Assembly: GCF_027595985.1 (NCBI RefSeq)
Contig: NC_073305.1
Span: 122,631,739 to 122,695,738 of the forward strand
Direction: 5' to 3'
Origin: Sorex araneus
Taxonomy: Eukaryota; Chordata; Mammalia; Eulipotyphla; Soricidae
Length of the DNA: 64,000 nucleotides
The translations under genes were made by a program, and so were the position numbers. Shown here piece by piece: positions 1-10,856 of this stretch. Below the pieces are notes generated by a model. It did not search any database. It was not told where the DNA came from and saw only the letters and a program-made list of their open reading frames with translations. Numbering within the stretch: position 1 is the first letter of the stretch; the number at the start of each line of letters is the position of its first letter.

Positions 1-361
1 GTAAGATAATTAAAACAATTTAAGGTTACATTTTATTCATCACGTATCCATACATTTGTAATGCAAGTATTTGGAGGTTTCCCTTTCTACCAAATTAACC
101 AAGACTAGCTTATTCCTAATTCCATAAAAATAAATTATCAGAAGCTGCTCCTCCAAAGAAAACAAATATCAAGGCAATGCTTTCTATAAAAAACACTCTC
201 CACAAAAGCATAACAAGAGATGGAATTACTGATACATTTAAATTAACAAATACTAGATAAGTGATTAAAAGGGAGTTAAGGAACCAATAACAAAGATTCT
301 AAAGAAATTGTATGAGCAATCCCAGAAACCAAAAAAAACTAAGAAAATGAAAAACCTAAAG
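1..361. other. AT-rich non-coding stretch
   Basis: No gene, RNA or recognisable repeat is visible. The base composition is ordinary AT-rich intergenic or intronic mammalian DNA leading up to the first SINE. Confidence 0.6.
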
Positions 362-371
362 AATTACAGTC

Positions 372-547
372 ACAAGGCTGGAGCGATAGCACAGCGGGTA
401 GGGCCTTTGCCTTGCACGAGGCCTGGGTTCGATCCCGAGCATCCCATATGGTACCCTGAGTACCGCCAGGAGTAATTCCTGAGTGCAGAGCCAGGAGTAA
501 CCCCTGTGCAGAGCCAGGTGTGACCCAAAAAAAAGCAAAAAAAAAAA
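372..547 (+). mobile_element. SINE1 (SOR-type tRNA SINE), full length
   Basis: The head carries a box A-like TAGCACAGCGG and a box B-like GGTTCGATCCC. The body (CATCCCATATGG, GAGTAATTCCTGAGTG) leads to CCAGGTGTGACCC and an A-rich tail. It is flanked by the 10-bp direct repeat AATTACAGTC at 362-371 and 548-557, a target-site duplication. It is little diverged from the other full copies in this window, so relatively young. Confidence 0.93.
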
Positions 548-834
548 AATTACAGTCTCGGGCAGAAAGGGAAGTTACTTCTACTGAATGTGTACTAGTG
601 AAGGGGGCAAGAAACTCAGCAACATTGGGCCCAAACCTTGAACTGTTGGACTCACAACCTAACTGAGTTACAGCTGGGAATGGACCCATCCTCTTGAGAA
701 CTACATGGGAGAGCTCCCCAGCTTGTTTTTAATTAAAAGACTTAAATTCTCATCAGAGAAAAATCCCATTAGCACTCATTTTACAAGTGTGAGACTCACT
801 GTTCCATCCTCGCACTACAAAATAATGAACAGAG

Positions 835-1015
835 GTACCTGCGAGATAGTGTTAGGGCTGAAATACCTTGGCTATGTTTGACCTGTTTTGATTCCTAATA
901 CCACATGGTTCCAGAGCATTGCAGGGTGTGACCCCAGAGGCCCCCAAACAATGCTAGGATCACAGGGAGGTGACAATGCAAGGCCCACTGAGCAATTGTT
1001 AAGAGAACATCCCCT
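835..1015 (+). mobile_element. Degenerate SINE1-like fragment
   Basis: A decayed box B region (GTTTTGATTCCTAATACCAC) is followed by a body resembling SINE1 (CACATGGTTCC, AGCATTGCAGGGTGTGACCCC). No TSD was seen. It is clearly older than the copy at 372. Confidence 0.55.
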
Positions 1016-1284
1016 CAAAATATTGAAGTAAAAAATAATTTTTTTCTTACAGTGTGTTCTTGAGACTAAAACTCTGGAATTCTCTCCTAATACATTTTCC
1101 ATTTTATTCAGACATTATTATGAGTTTAGAAATAAGGACCACTGACAAGTTCTTCATATCTTGGTATCTGGATTTTGTTTTTCTTTATTGAATCAATTCA
1201 AAGTGCATTATAAAATTAATATTAATGACTAGTAATAAAAAAAAACTTCAGCTTTAAATATTATTTTCACGAATTACATTGATG

Positions 1285-1489
1285 GACTGGAGTGATAGCA
1301 CAGCGGTAGAGTGTTGGCCTTGCACTCAGCTGACCCGGGTTTGATTCCTCCATCACTCTTGTACAGCCTGGGAAGCTACCCCTGGCATATTCAATATGCC
1401 AAAAACAGTAACAACAGGACCACAATGGAGACATTACTGGTGCCCGCTCAAGCAAATGGATGAGTAATGAGATGACAGTGCTACGGTGC
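1285..1489 (+). mobile_element. SINE2 (tRNA head, RTE-derived body and tail)
   Basis: The head has the SOR-type boxes (GATAGCACAGCGG, GGGTTTGATTCC). It then changes to a SINE2 body (AGCCTGGGAAGCTACC, TTCAATATGCCAAAAACAGT) and ends with ATGGAGACATTACTGG plus GATGACAGTG, which matches the 3' end of the RTE element at 39.9-43.0 kb. The 10-bp TSD TACATTGATG lies at 1275-1284 and 1490-1499. Confidence 0.9.
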
Positions 1490-1796
1490 TACATTGATGT
1501 GTTGGTGAAGCTGATGTTACCACTGCATAAATGTTCCTTGGAATTTTAAAAAACATTGTTTATCATTTATTTTACTATTTACCTCAGTCTATTTTCATAC
1601 AACTTTAAACTGTTTTTTAAAAGCCATTGGTTCAAAAATATGAGAGATAGTTAAAAAGGTTGATGTGTGTGTACTTTGCATGCAGGAGTCCTGAGTTAGT
1701 TGTCCATTACTACAAGGTCCTACAAGAATTATTGAGTATAGTCAAAATTCAAATAAGAATTGATTGTTAATATATTTTTCTTTTGTTTGTGATGGA

Positions 1797-1962
1797 GAGA
1801 AAGGATGGGACACACTCAGTGATGCTCAAAGCTTACTCTTGGCTCTGCACTCAGGAATTTCTCCTGGTGGGTTTTGAGGACCTTATGGGGCACCAGGGAT
1901 AAAACTCAGGTTGATTGCATGAAAGGCAAGTGCCCTACTGGCTGTACTATTGCTCCAGCAAA
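1797..1962 (-). mobile_element. Diverged SINE1, antisense
   Basis: Reads as the reverse complement of SINE1: the tail side (GGGACACACTCAGTGATGCTC) comes first and the head (GTACTATTGCTCCAGC) last. It has many substitutions and no clear TSD. Confidence 0.75.
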
Positions 1963-1980
1963 AAGTAGAGTTTTCTAAAA

Positions 1981-2228
1981 CCTGTCACTGTCACTTTCAT
2001 TCCGTTGCTTATCGATTTGTTTGAGCGGGCACCAGTAACGTCTCTCATTGTGAGAATTATTGTTACTGTTTTTGGCATATCCAATATGCCACGGGTAGCT
2101 TGCCAGGCTCTGCCATGTGGGTGCGATACTCTCTGTAGCTTGCTCGGCTCTCCGAGAGGGGTGGAAGAATCAAACATGGGTCGGCCACATGAAAGGTGAA
2201 CACCCTACTGCTGTTCTATTGCTCTCAG
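1981..2228 (-). mobile_element. SINE2, antisense, near full length
   Basis: The reverse-complement tail (CACCAGTAACGTCTCTCATT) is followed by the body (TTTGGCATATCCAATATGCC, GGTAGCTTGCCAGGCTCTGCC) and a tRNA-type head ending in a degraded TATTGCTCTCAG. It has the same module order as the copy at 55.1 kb. Confidence 0.85.
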
Positions 2229-3079
2229 ATACAAGCTTACAGAATACTAGGTGGGAACATAAATATAATTAGTTATTATTATTAATTAGATCTTTATATG
2301 AAATTTAAGAAATCTCAGAAAAACTGATCCTACTTTCTAGAGGTATAAAATATGATAAAAATATTAATTTCATAAATTTAAAATTCAAATTGTGTACTTT
2401 GTTATTTTTACTTATATATTTTAAAAATACATTCATTATGCTAATTTGACTTTTGTAGCTTCTTATATGTTAAAGAAAGCAGTTATGACAATAGAATGAG
2501 AAATTTTAATTTTGTACAAAAGTTGATCCCTTAAACCTTTAGTCTACTTCTAACATCTGAAATATCTTTCTTATTCTCCTCTCATAATAAAGAGGAATGC
2601 ATCTTTATTCATAAAATGTATATTACCCTGCATAATAGCACTCTGTAAATATAAAATGCAATTTATATATCCTTATAAAATGTTTCAAGTATAAATATAG
2701 AGTCATTTCCACAAAATGTATACAAACATTTAAGAAGGAAACTCTTAGAATGTTCATTTTCTAAAGTTTTCTCTTGGAATCTTTAATAAATGTACTGAGG
2801 ATGCATTTTTACCATTTTTTTCTTATCTGATTTTCTATGTGAAAATCTAAGAGATGACTGGTGGGTTTTTTTTTTTTTTATTATAGTAGACTAACAAACA
2901 TCTTAACAAATTCTTCTCATGTCCAGGGAGACTGAATAATTTACTGCAGGCTGAATGCTGAATTTAAAAGAAAATCTTTCTTTCTAAAAGCATTCTGCTA
3001 GCAAAGTGACAGAGGTTCCACATTTGCATAGTTAAGATGGCCATCAACTCTTTGAGTATGTGTATCTGTGTGTGTGAAG
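2229..3079. other. AT-rich stretch, nothing recognised
   Basis: There is no supported gene. It holds only AT-rich sequence and a short poly-T run near 2866-2879. Confidence 0.55.
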
Positions 3080-3260
3080 CAGCATAGTTTTTATTGAGTG
3101 AAACTTACTTAGAGAAATGGGAAGGGAGAGAGAGGTGGGGAATTAGTGTTCAAAATAGAGCGTAGAATTCTCCAGAGTGGAAAGTGCAAGCAAAGGTAGA
3201 GTGACAAGCAGGAAAGTTATGTTTTCAAGGAAAAACTTGGGTTTGCAAAACTGAGATGGC
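3080..3260 (-). repeat. Unclassified medium-copy repeat, copy A
   Basis: Shares an extended, gapped similarity with 12257-12455: a TTTTATTGA start, GAGAGAAA-rich middle, AATTCYCYAGRGTGGAAA, TGTTCAAGGAA and TGGGTTT blocks in the same order. TTTTATTGAA at the left edge would be an AATAAAA polyadenylation-type signal on the minus strand, so this could be an LTR or retrotransposon end lying antisense. I cannot name the family. Confidence 0.55.
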
Positions 3261-3390
3261 CAACAGGTATTATGATGCCTTTTTATGTAAAGTTCTCCAA
3301 GAGCATCTTGTTTTGTAAATGAAACCATCATTCTCCTAATACATGAGACACTTGCAAACAAAGATATCTAATAAAAGAAATTTTTTTTTT

Positions 3391-3556
3391 GAGGGTTATG
3401 GTTGGGCTACAGCTGATAGTGCTCAGGGCTTACTCTTGACTCTGTGCTCAGGGATCACTCTGGAGGGCTTGGAGGACCATATGAAATGCCAGGGATTGAA
3501 CCCCCATCAGCTGTGTGCAAGGCAAGCACCCTGACTTCTATAGGTATATCTCCTAC
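3391..3556 (-). mobile_element. Diverged SINE1, antisense
   Basis: Reverse-complement SINE1 features: GTGCTCAGGGCTTACTC, GACCATATGAAATGCC, GGATTGAACCC and GCAAGGCAAGCACC. It lies immediately before the solo LTR at 3562. Confidence 0.75.
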
Positions 3557-3561
3557 CACAA

Positions 3562-4724
3562 TGTAAAAAATCACAATGGCGGCGCACGCTTGAGGGTGGG
3601 GGAGACGCACGAGGGAGGGGGAGACGCGATGTTGTGCGATGTTGTGCCGAGACATGCTGATGCTGTGCCCTGTCGTTCTGTTGTCAGCGGGCACTCCGGG
3701 CAGCTCTCTCTCTCAAACGCACTGCTCGTGTTCTGCTTGTGTTCGGTGTTCTCGAGCCTCTGTGTATGGACCGGATCAGGACGGCTCCTCCTTGTGCTCT
3801 GCTTCTGTGTGTGCCCTGTGCTCTCTTTTGTCTGTCTCTCTGTCTCTGTCTCTGTAGTCTCTCTTCTGGTCTCTTCCGACCTCTTTCTGTCTCTGCTTCC
3901 GTGTCTTCTCTGTTATTCTCCCGTCTCCTCTCGTGTGTCTCCTTTTCTGTCTCTTCTGTCTTCTTCTGTCTCTCCTCAGTGCCCTCACAGTCTTAGTTTA
4001 TATGGCAAATTACATAGGGTGGTGACACAAAGGTGGGTTGAACATTAACAAATCAACAAAGAAGGGTGAGACCATTTCTCGAGGAGATTAACAAAATCTC
4101 ATCTAAGGATTTTGATGAGATAACTAGGAGATCCGCTCAAGGGTGGGGTCCAAACAAGGGTGTGTCAGGATGTGTCCCATTCTTCCTTCCTCAGCTAGTA
4201 ATACGCTTAAATAGTTAGAGTAAATTTACTTCTAATATTTACTTCTAATATTTATATCTCTTACTGTGCTCATGCTGTGTATGAGCACAGTAAGAGATAT
4301 AAACTTAAAGTTTGGTTCTTTCTGAGGACATTCACTATATTCTATACCACAGTCCTCAGGCCAGGTTAATCTTCCTAACCCCAGCAGGGTCCTAGTCTCG
4401 TCATTACTTTTGGATCATGACAGCATTTGTCTATGACAATGCTCTCAACTTATAGTTGAGTGTTGTGGCGCTTTGGCCTGGCCCAATTCAATGCCAGGGT
4501 AGCTCACAGCTTGCCCTGGGTCCATTCTGTCCCTCGTCAGGACCCTGCTTTTAGGGTGCTAGGAAAGCAGATGCCCGGGAGTAAATATTATTGTAGTCAA
4601 TCAGCAACCAAGTTACAAAGCATATTATTAACTGTCTTCCTGTGTCCATACAGAAAGGACATTGCTTTAAGGTAAACTAAGTTCCCCGGCAAGGCTAAAA
4701 GGACAAATCCCATGTTATCCTACA
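3562..4724 (-). mobile_element. Solo LTR of an endogenous retrovirus, antisense
   Basis: The element begins TGTAAAAA and ends CCTACA on the plus strand, the TG...CA ends expected of an LTR. It is flanked by the perfect 6-bp direct repeat CCACAA at 3556-3561 and 4725-4730, so it is a single LTR without internal region. Its body aligns by eye with the LTRs at 17753 and 47320 (ATCATGACAGCATTTGTCTATG, GGGTGCTAGGAA, GCCCGGGAG). The region on the low-coordinate side is a CT-rich tract (about 3830-3990) that gives long but meaningless open frames. A 6-bp TSD fits many class II (betaretrovirus-like) elements, but I cannot assign a family. Confidence 0.88.
4251..4303. repeat. Perfect 23-bp inverted repeat (hairpin) inside the LTR
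   Basis: The left arm at 4251-4273 (TTTATATCTC...GCTCAT) is the exact reverse complement of the right arm at 4281-4303, around a 7-base loop GCTGTGT. The related LTRs at 17.75 and 47.3 kb show no such palindrome at the matching place, so it arose in this copy or subfamily. Confidence 0.9.
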
Positions 4725-5485
4725 CCACAACAAATGTTTCTATAAACTGTAACCAAACCAACAATATCTTCTCTAAGTTGGCCTTAATATAACTGATATA
4801 GATAAATATCTAACTCCAAATTATGTTAGTTATGGCACATATGTGGGTTACATGTATATATGTGCATAGGTGCATATATACATAATACAATCTTAAACAA
4901 CAATTGGAATATAACTTATATTTGCATTTTCACAAGTGTACATACTATATTGTGCATTAATATATACTGCATTCCTCAAAGATAAATAGTTGATAATGAC
5001 TAGACAAATAGAATTTAAGTTATAATTTTTCCCTAAATCTTATGTTGACCAATATTAATATTAATGTGACTGTTTTCTTTTTTGTAGCCCTTGCTACATA
5101 TTTTATTAGTCATCCTTTTATTTGCAATCTTGGAAGCAATAACCAGATTTTTCTTGTCGTGGTAGTCTGTCTGAGCAATTCTTCTAAATTGAGTTTATTA
5201 AAGCCTATCTTAATTACCTTTTCATTTTATTTTCTGGTTTACATTTACCTTGACTCTTTTATTAAGATTTTATTTATTTCATTGTTGTAGAAAGTAATAG
5301 AAAGATGATTTTAATTCTCTTTTATTTTTATTTTTCTGATTTAATAATAAATATTGCATTTCTTTTAAGGCTACACTTAAAATATTAACACACATTCACA
5401 TACTTTTCTATTAAAATTTAAAATTATATAACATCTTTTCTTCTTTTCAAGAAGTATTAGCAGAATAAAATGTCCTTTATTGCTT
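4725..5485. other. AT-rich stretch, nothing recognised
   Basis: No supported gene. The sequence is AT-rich with TA-dense patches near 4850-4970. The open frame near 5042-5290 is hydrophobic low-complexity sequence with no family resemblance. Confidence 0.5.
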
Positions 5486-5499
5486 AGAAATATTTTCCA

Positions 5500-6042
5500 G
5501 CGCTCCCTTTTTCAGGTTAGTGGAGTGAACAGGTGCCATCCCATCTGCGCCTGCACCTCCCCACCCCCTGAGGTCACCCAGCCACATTGTGTTAGTGGGC
5601 GTGGCCTCAACAAACGTGGGCGTGGTTTCAACAAAGTGGACGTGGCCTCCTCAGAGCCGGGGCCGATAACGCGGCCGCAGTTATTTTTTTTTAGAATACC
5701 AAGCAATTATTTGGTACTTCTCAATATTCATCACCTATATCCCTGATTATCACCTATATCATCTTAGAGGGCCTTAAAATACTTCCTAAATAAGTTCCTA
5801 GGAATTCAAAAGTTCGAAAACTACCAACGAATAGAAGCAGCTATTCAAGCCAAAGCTAACGGACCTCACTCTCAAAAACTATTGCTTGAAGTTTCACATA
5901 AATAATAGAGGAACATCAGAGAGGGACATCTTCTAGAGGGAGTACAGAAGAAATTGATTCACCACTGACCAAGGCCATTCAGAATCCTTTTTCACAACCA
6001 GAGGTGAACTTCAAGGCCCCTTTGCCATACTACCACAGAGAT
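5500..6042 (+). promoter_or_regulatory. L1 5' UTR / internal promoter region
   Basis: The first 170 bases are far more GC- and CpG-rich than the surroundings. They hold three spaced GGGCGTGG/GGACGTGG boxes (about 5597-5646), resembling KLF/Sp1-type sites, and then a NotI octamer GCGGCCGC within ATAACGCGGCCGCAG. The 5' UTR of copy 2 ends its GC-rich part with the same TAACGCGGCCGCAG and has the same kind of repeated box. Promoter function is inferred from position and from what is known of L1 5' UTRs. An AT-richer leader of about 350 bases runs up to the ORF1 start. Confidence 0.75.
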
Positions 6043-6993
6043 ATGAAGAAACAGCGCAAATCCCCGCCACAAGGAGAGGACAAAAAAAAGAGTCTTGATG
6101 CATCAGCAGACCTTACCTACAAACTGGAGCTCTCCGATAAAGAATTCAGAGCTGAAATCCTCAAGATGTTCAATCAACTCAATCGAAAGTTTGACAAGGT
6201 ATTCGTTACATTAAAGGAGGACCTCACAGAAACGATACAACAGACAACTGAGAAATTACGGGAAGAAATGAGAACAGAAAGAAAAAACCTACAGAAGGAA
6301 ATGTCACAAATCAAGGATTCGGTAGATGAATTAAAAAACTCAGTGGGTGCCCTTAACAATAGAATGACTGCAGCAGAGGACAGAATCAGTGAGCTTGAAG
6401 ATCAGCTCCAGGAAGCCTATAGGCAACAACAATCAATGGGGAGAGACCTCAAAATAGCTCTAGGGAGAATTAGAGTCCTAGGGGATGAATTCAAGAGGAA
6501 CAACATTAGAATCATTGGACTACCAGAAGGACAGGGAACCAACCCCAATGAAAAAGCCACAGTCAAAAAAATCATTGCTAAAAAGTTCCCAGAGCTGGAC
6601 AATGCAGACATCCAGATTCAAGGAGCCAGAAGGGTACCAGCTAAAAGAGACCCTAACAGAAAAACTCCAAGACATATCATAGTTAGGATGATGGACGTAA
6701 CAGATAGAGACACATTACTGCAAGCCGCAAGGTCGAAGAAGGAAATCACATACAATGGAGCACCCCTTAGGTTCACAGCAGACCTATCGGAGAAAACCCT
6801 TCAAGCTCGAAGGCAGTGGTGGGATATAGTGAAAAAACTCAATGAAATGAATGCCTCACCAAGAATACTTTATCCGGCCAAACTCTCATTCAAACTCGAA
6901 GGAATTATACACTATTTTGGGGATAAACAACAACTCAGGAACTTCATAGACTCTAAACCAAACCTAAAAGAAGGTCTAAAGGGGCTACTATAA
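6043..6993 (+). CDS. L1 ORF1 protein, intact
   Basis: ORF1p is the trimeric nucleic-acid-binding chaperone that packages L1 RNA in cytoplasmic ribonucleoproteins. The frame is uninterrupted for 316 codons from ATG (MKKQRKSPPQ). It is open upstream to a GTG at 6004, but the ATG matches the start in copy 2. A basic N-terminus is followed by a long heptad-rich coiled coil (roughly residues 40-140, including DRISELEDQLQEA). An RRM-type domain starts at NNIRIIGLPEG, and the C-terminal domain holds TPRHIIVR, LRFTADLS and YPAKLSF. The length is close to other mammalian ORF1p. ORF2 starts 43 bases downstream. An intact frame beside a ruined ORF2 suggests a moderately young copy; expression is not shown. 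Confidence 0.95.
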   Translation: MKKQRKSPPQGEDKKKSLDASADLTYKLELSDKEFRAEILKMFNQLNRKFDKVFVTLKEDLTETIQQTTEKLREEMRTERKNLQKEMSQIKDSVDELKNSVGALNNRMTAAEDRISELEDQLQEAYRQQQSMGRDLKIALGRIRVLGDEFKRNNIRIIGLPEGQGTNPNEKATVKKIIAKKFPELDNADIQIQGARRVPAKRDPNRKTPRHIIVRMMDVTDRDTLLQAARSKKEITYNGAPLRFTADLSEKTLQARRQWWDIVKKLNEMNASPRILYPAKLSFKLEGIIHYFGDKQQLRNFIDSKPNLKEGLKGLL

Positions 6994-7036
6994 GACAAGA
7001 AAAACCCCTAAAAGCACAACAAATATTTACAGAAAG

Positions 7037-10000
7037 ATGGCACAAAACCCTATGACAATAATCTCTCTCAATGTCAATGGTCTTAATTCACCAATTAAGA
7101 GACACAGACTGGCAAAATGGATTCAGAGACTCAACCCAACATTCTGCTGAGTGCAAGAAACACATCTGAATAGCCAGAACAAACACAGACTCAAAGTAAA
7201 AGGATGGAAAACAATTCTGCAAGCAAACAACTCCCTCAAAAAAGCTGGGGTGGTTTTACTAGTATCAGACAACATAGACTTCAGGTTGAAAAAGATTAGA
7301 AGGGATAGTGAAGGCCACTTTTTATTAATCAAGGGATATGTACAGCAGGAAGAAATCACACTCCTAAACGTGTATGCACCCAATGAGGGACCAGCTAAAT
7401 ACCTACAACAGCTGCTAACAGACCTTAAGAAGGACATTGTGGGCAACACAATAGTAGTTGGAGACTTCAACACCACCCTATCACCTCTGGAAAGATCAAG
7501 AAGATTAAAACTCACCAAGGAAATAATGGCTTTGAAGGAAGAAATAGAAGAGAGAGTGCTAATAGATCTATACAGGGCTCTATATCCAAAAAAAAAAGGG
7601 GAATACACATTCTTTTCCAGTGCACATGGAACATTTTCTAGAATTGACCATGCGCTGGGACACACAACATACCTCAACAGAATCAACAAAATAGACATTG
7701 TACCAGCTATTTTTTCAAGCCATGATGCACTGAAAATAGAAGTTAATCATGGAAAGATGCAGAAAAATAAATCAAACGCCTGGAAATTAAATAGCTCGAT
7801 GTTGAATAATGAGTGGGTCAGGAAGGAAATCAAGGAAGAAATCAAAAGGTACCTGGAAACAAATGAGAATGAAGACACAAGCTACCAGAACCTGTGGGAC
7901 GCAGCTAAAGCCATTTTAAGGGGAAAATTTATAGCTCTGCAAGCATATCTCAGGAAGGAAGAAAGGGCCCGCATAAATAACTTGACTTCACAGCTCAAGA
8001 CCCTAGAAAAGGACCAACAAAAGGAGCCCAAACCAGGCAGAAGGAAAGAGATAATAAAACATAGAGCAGAAATTAACGACATGGAAACCCAAAAGACAAT
8101 TCGAAAGATCAATAAAACCAAGAGCTGGTTCTTTGAGAAAATAAATAAGATTGATAAACCACTAGCAAGACTCACAAAGAAAGAGAGAAAGAGAACACTT
8201 ATAAGTCAAATCAGAAATGAAAAGGGGGACATCGAAACAGAAACCAATGAAATTCAAAAGATCATCAGAGACTACTTTGAAAATCTGTATGCCACGAAAC
8301 AAGAGAACCTAGAAGAAATGGATAAATTCCTGGATTCCTATAATCTCCCAAGGCTGAACCAAGAAGACCTGGAGTTCCTGAATAGTCCTATTAACATCAA
8401 GGAAATTGAAACGGTAATCAAAAGTCTTCCCAAAAACAAAAGCCCAGGCCCAGACGGATTCACTAGCGAATTCTTCCAAACATTTAAAGAGGACCTATTG
8501 CCAGTTCTTCTCAAGCTTTTCCAGGAAATTGAAGAAACAGAAACCCTCCCAAATAGTTTCTATGAGGCTCACATCTCCCTAATACCAAAAGCAAACAAGG
8601 ACACCACAAAAAAAGAAAACTACAGGCCAATATCCCTGATGAACACAGATGAGAAGATTCTCAACAAAATATTAGCAAACAGAATTCAACAACTCATCAA
8701 AAAGATCATACACCACGACCAAGTGGGATTCATCCCGGGGATGAAAGGATGGTTTACCACTCGGAAATCAATCAACATAATCCATCATATCAACAAAAGA
8801 AAAGATAAAATCATATAATCATATCAATAGATGCAGAGAAAGCATTTGACAAGATCCAGCACCTGTTTATGATGAAAACTCTCACCAAAATGGGTATAGA
8901 AGGGACCTTCCTCAATATAGTCAAAGCCATCTACCACAAGCCTATGGCAAGCATCATCCTCAATGGGGAAAAACTAAGACCCTTCCCTCTGAGAACAGGG
9001 ACAAGACAAGGATGCCCACTCTCTCCTTTTCTGTTCAATATAGTACTGGAAGTACTTGCAATAGTGATTAGGCAAGAAAAAGATATTAAGGGCATTCAGT
9101 TAGGAAAGGAAGAAATCAAGCTCTCACTATTCGCTGATGATATGATATTATACTTAGAAAACCCTAAAACCTCTACCAAGAAACTCCTAGAAACAATAGA
9201 CTCGTATAGTAAAGTTGCAGGCTATAAAATCAATACCCAAAAGTCCATGGTTTTCTTATATGCAAATAGTGAGAGAGAAGAAAGCGACATGATAAAAGCT
9301 ATCCCGTTCACAATTGTGCCTCAAAAAATCAAATACCTCGGAATCAGCTTAACTAAGGAGGTAACGGACTTGTACAATGAAAACTACAAAACGCTACTTC
9401 AGGAAATAAAAGAAGACATGAGGAAATGGAAAAATATCCCTTGCTCATGGATTTGAAGAATTAATATTGTCAAAATGGCAATTCTCCCCAAAGCATTGTA
9501 CAAATTCAATGCGATCCCTATAGGGATACCCTTGTCATTCTTCAAAGAAATGGAGCAAGCGCTCCTGAAATTCATATGGAACAATAAGCCCCCACAAATA
9601 GCTAAAGCAATTCTTGGGAAAAAGAAAATGGGAGGAATCAACCTCCCCAACTTCCAACTCTACTACAAAGTGGTAGTCATTAAAACAGCTTGTTACTGGA
9701 ACAAAGGCAGAGCGCAGACCAATGGAACAGGGTTGAATACTCTGACACATCCCCCCAAATATATGACCATCTAATCTTTGATAAGGGAGCAAAAAAGGCC
9801 AAGTGGAGCAAGGAACACATGTCAAACAAATTGTGCTGGCAAAACTGGACAGCTACATGCAAAAAAATGGGCTTCGACCTCCACCTATCACCATGTACAA
9901 AAGTCAGATCAAAATGGATTAAGGACCTCAACATCAGACCAGAATCCCTAAGGTACATTGAAGACAAGGTCGGCAAAACCCTCCACGACATTGAAGCCAA

Positions 10001-10856
10001 AGGTATCTTCAAAGCTGACACACCACTGGCCAAGCAAGTGAAAACAGAGATAAATAAATGGGACTATCTCAAACTAAGAAGCTTCTGCACCTCAAGAGAA
10101 ACAGTGACCAAAGTACAAAGACAATCTACAGAATGGGAAAGGATATTTACGCAGTACCCATCCAATAAAGGGTTGATAACAAGGATATACAATGCACTGG
10201 TTGAACTCCACAAGAAGAAAACTGCCAACCCGATCAAAAAATGGGGTGATGAATTGAACAGAAACTTTCCTAAAGAAGAAATCCGAATGGCTCAGAGGCA
10301 CATGAGAAAATGTTCCACATCACTAATCATCAGGGAAATGCAGATCAAAACAACCATGAGATATCATCTCACACCACAGAGACTGGCCCACATCCCAAAA
10401 AACAAAAGCAACCGGTGTTGGCGTGGATGTGGGGAGAAAGGGACTCTTCTTCACTACTGGTGGGAATGCTGACTGGTTCAGCCCTTTTGGAAAACAATAT
10501 GGACGATTCTCAAAAAATTAGAAATTGAGCTTCCATTTGACCCAGCAATACCACTCCTAGGAATATATCCCGGAAAGGCAAAAAGGTATAGTAGAGATGG
10601 CATCTGTATTTCTATGTTCATTGCAGCACTGTTTACAATAGCCAGAATCTGGAAAAAACCAGAGTGCCCCAAAACAGATGACTGGTTAAAGAAACTCTGG
10701 TACATCTACACAATGGAATACTATGTAGCCGTCAGAAAACATGAAGTCATGAAATTTGCATATAAATGGATCAACATAGAAAGTATCATGTTGAGTGAAA
10801 TGAGTCAGAAAGAAAGAGACAGACATAGAAAGATTGCACTCATATGTGGAATATAA
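7037..10856 (+). pseudogene. L1 ORF2 (endonuclease/reverse transcriptase), disrupted
   Basis: ORF2p nicks target DNA and reverse-transcribes L1 RNA. The apurinic-type endonuclease lies at the N-terminus, the reverse transcriptase in the middle, and a cysteine-rich motif ([18 protein letters not shown]) near the C-terminus. The frame is broken by TGA codons at 7148, 9454 and 10470 and by single-base losses near 8811 and 9712, judged against copy 2. The RT active-site motif FADD is intact at 9130-9141. The endonuclease SDH motif reads SSH at 7715-7723, so a conserved Asp is missing. The stop at 10470 is CGA to TGA, typical of CpG decay; the one at 7148 comes 38 codons in. Total length would be near the usual 1,270-odd residues. 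No full product can be made. Confidence 0.95.

Noticed and set aside
372..450. Possible tRNA gene (box A and box B in the SINE heads)
   Set aside because: The promoter boxes are there, but they continue into a SINE body and tail, recur many times, and do not fold as a complete tRNA by inspection.
3515..4048. 177-codon open frame rich in Ser, Leu and Val
   Set aside because: It lies across the SINE/LTR joint and a CT-rich tract of an antisense LTR. The composition alone explains the open frame, and three overlapping frames are open in the same place.
5042..5290. 82-codon hydrophobic open frame that could be a small membrane protein
   Set aside because: AT-rich DNA gives Phe/Leu/Ile-rich frames by chance; no family motif and no neighbouring coding sequence.
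7123..7698. Long minus-strand frames opposite L1 ORF2 (also at 25389-26243 and 26250-26600)
   Set aside because: They are shadows of the A-rich ORF2 coding strand and fall at the same places in both L1 copies.
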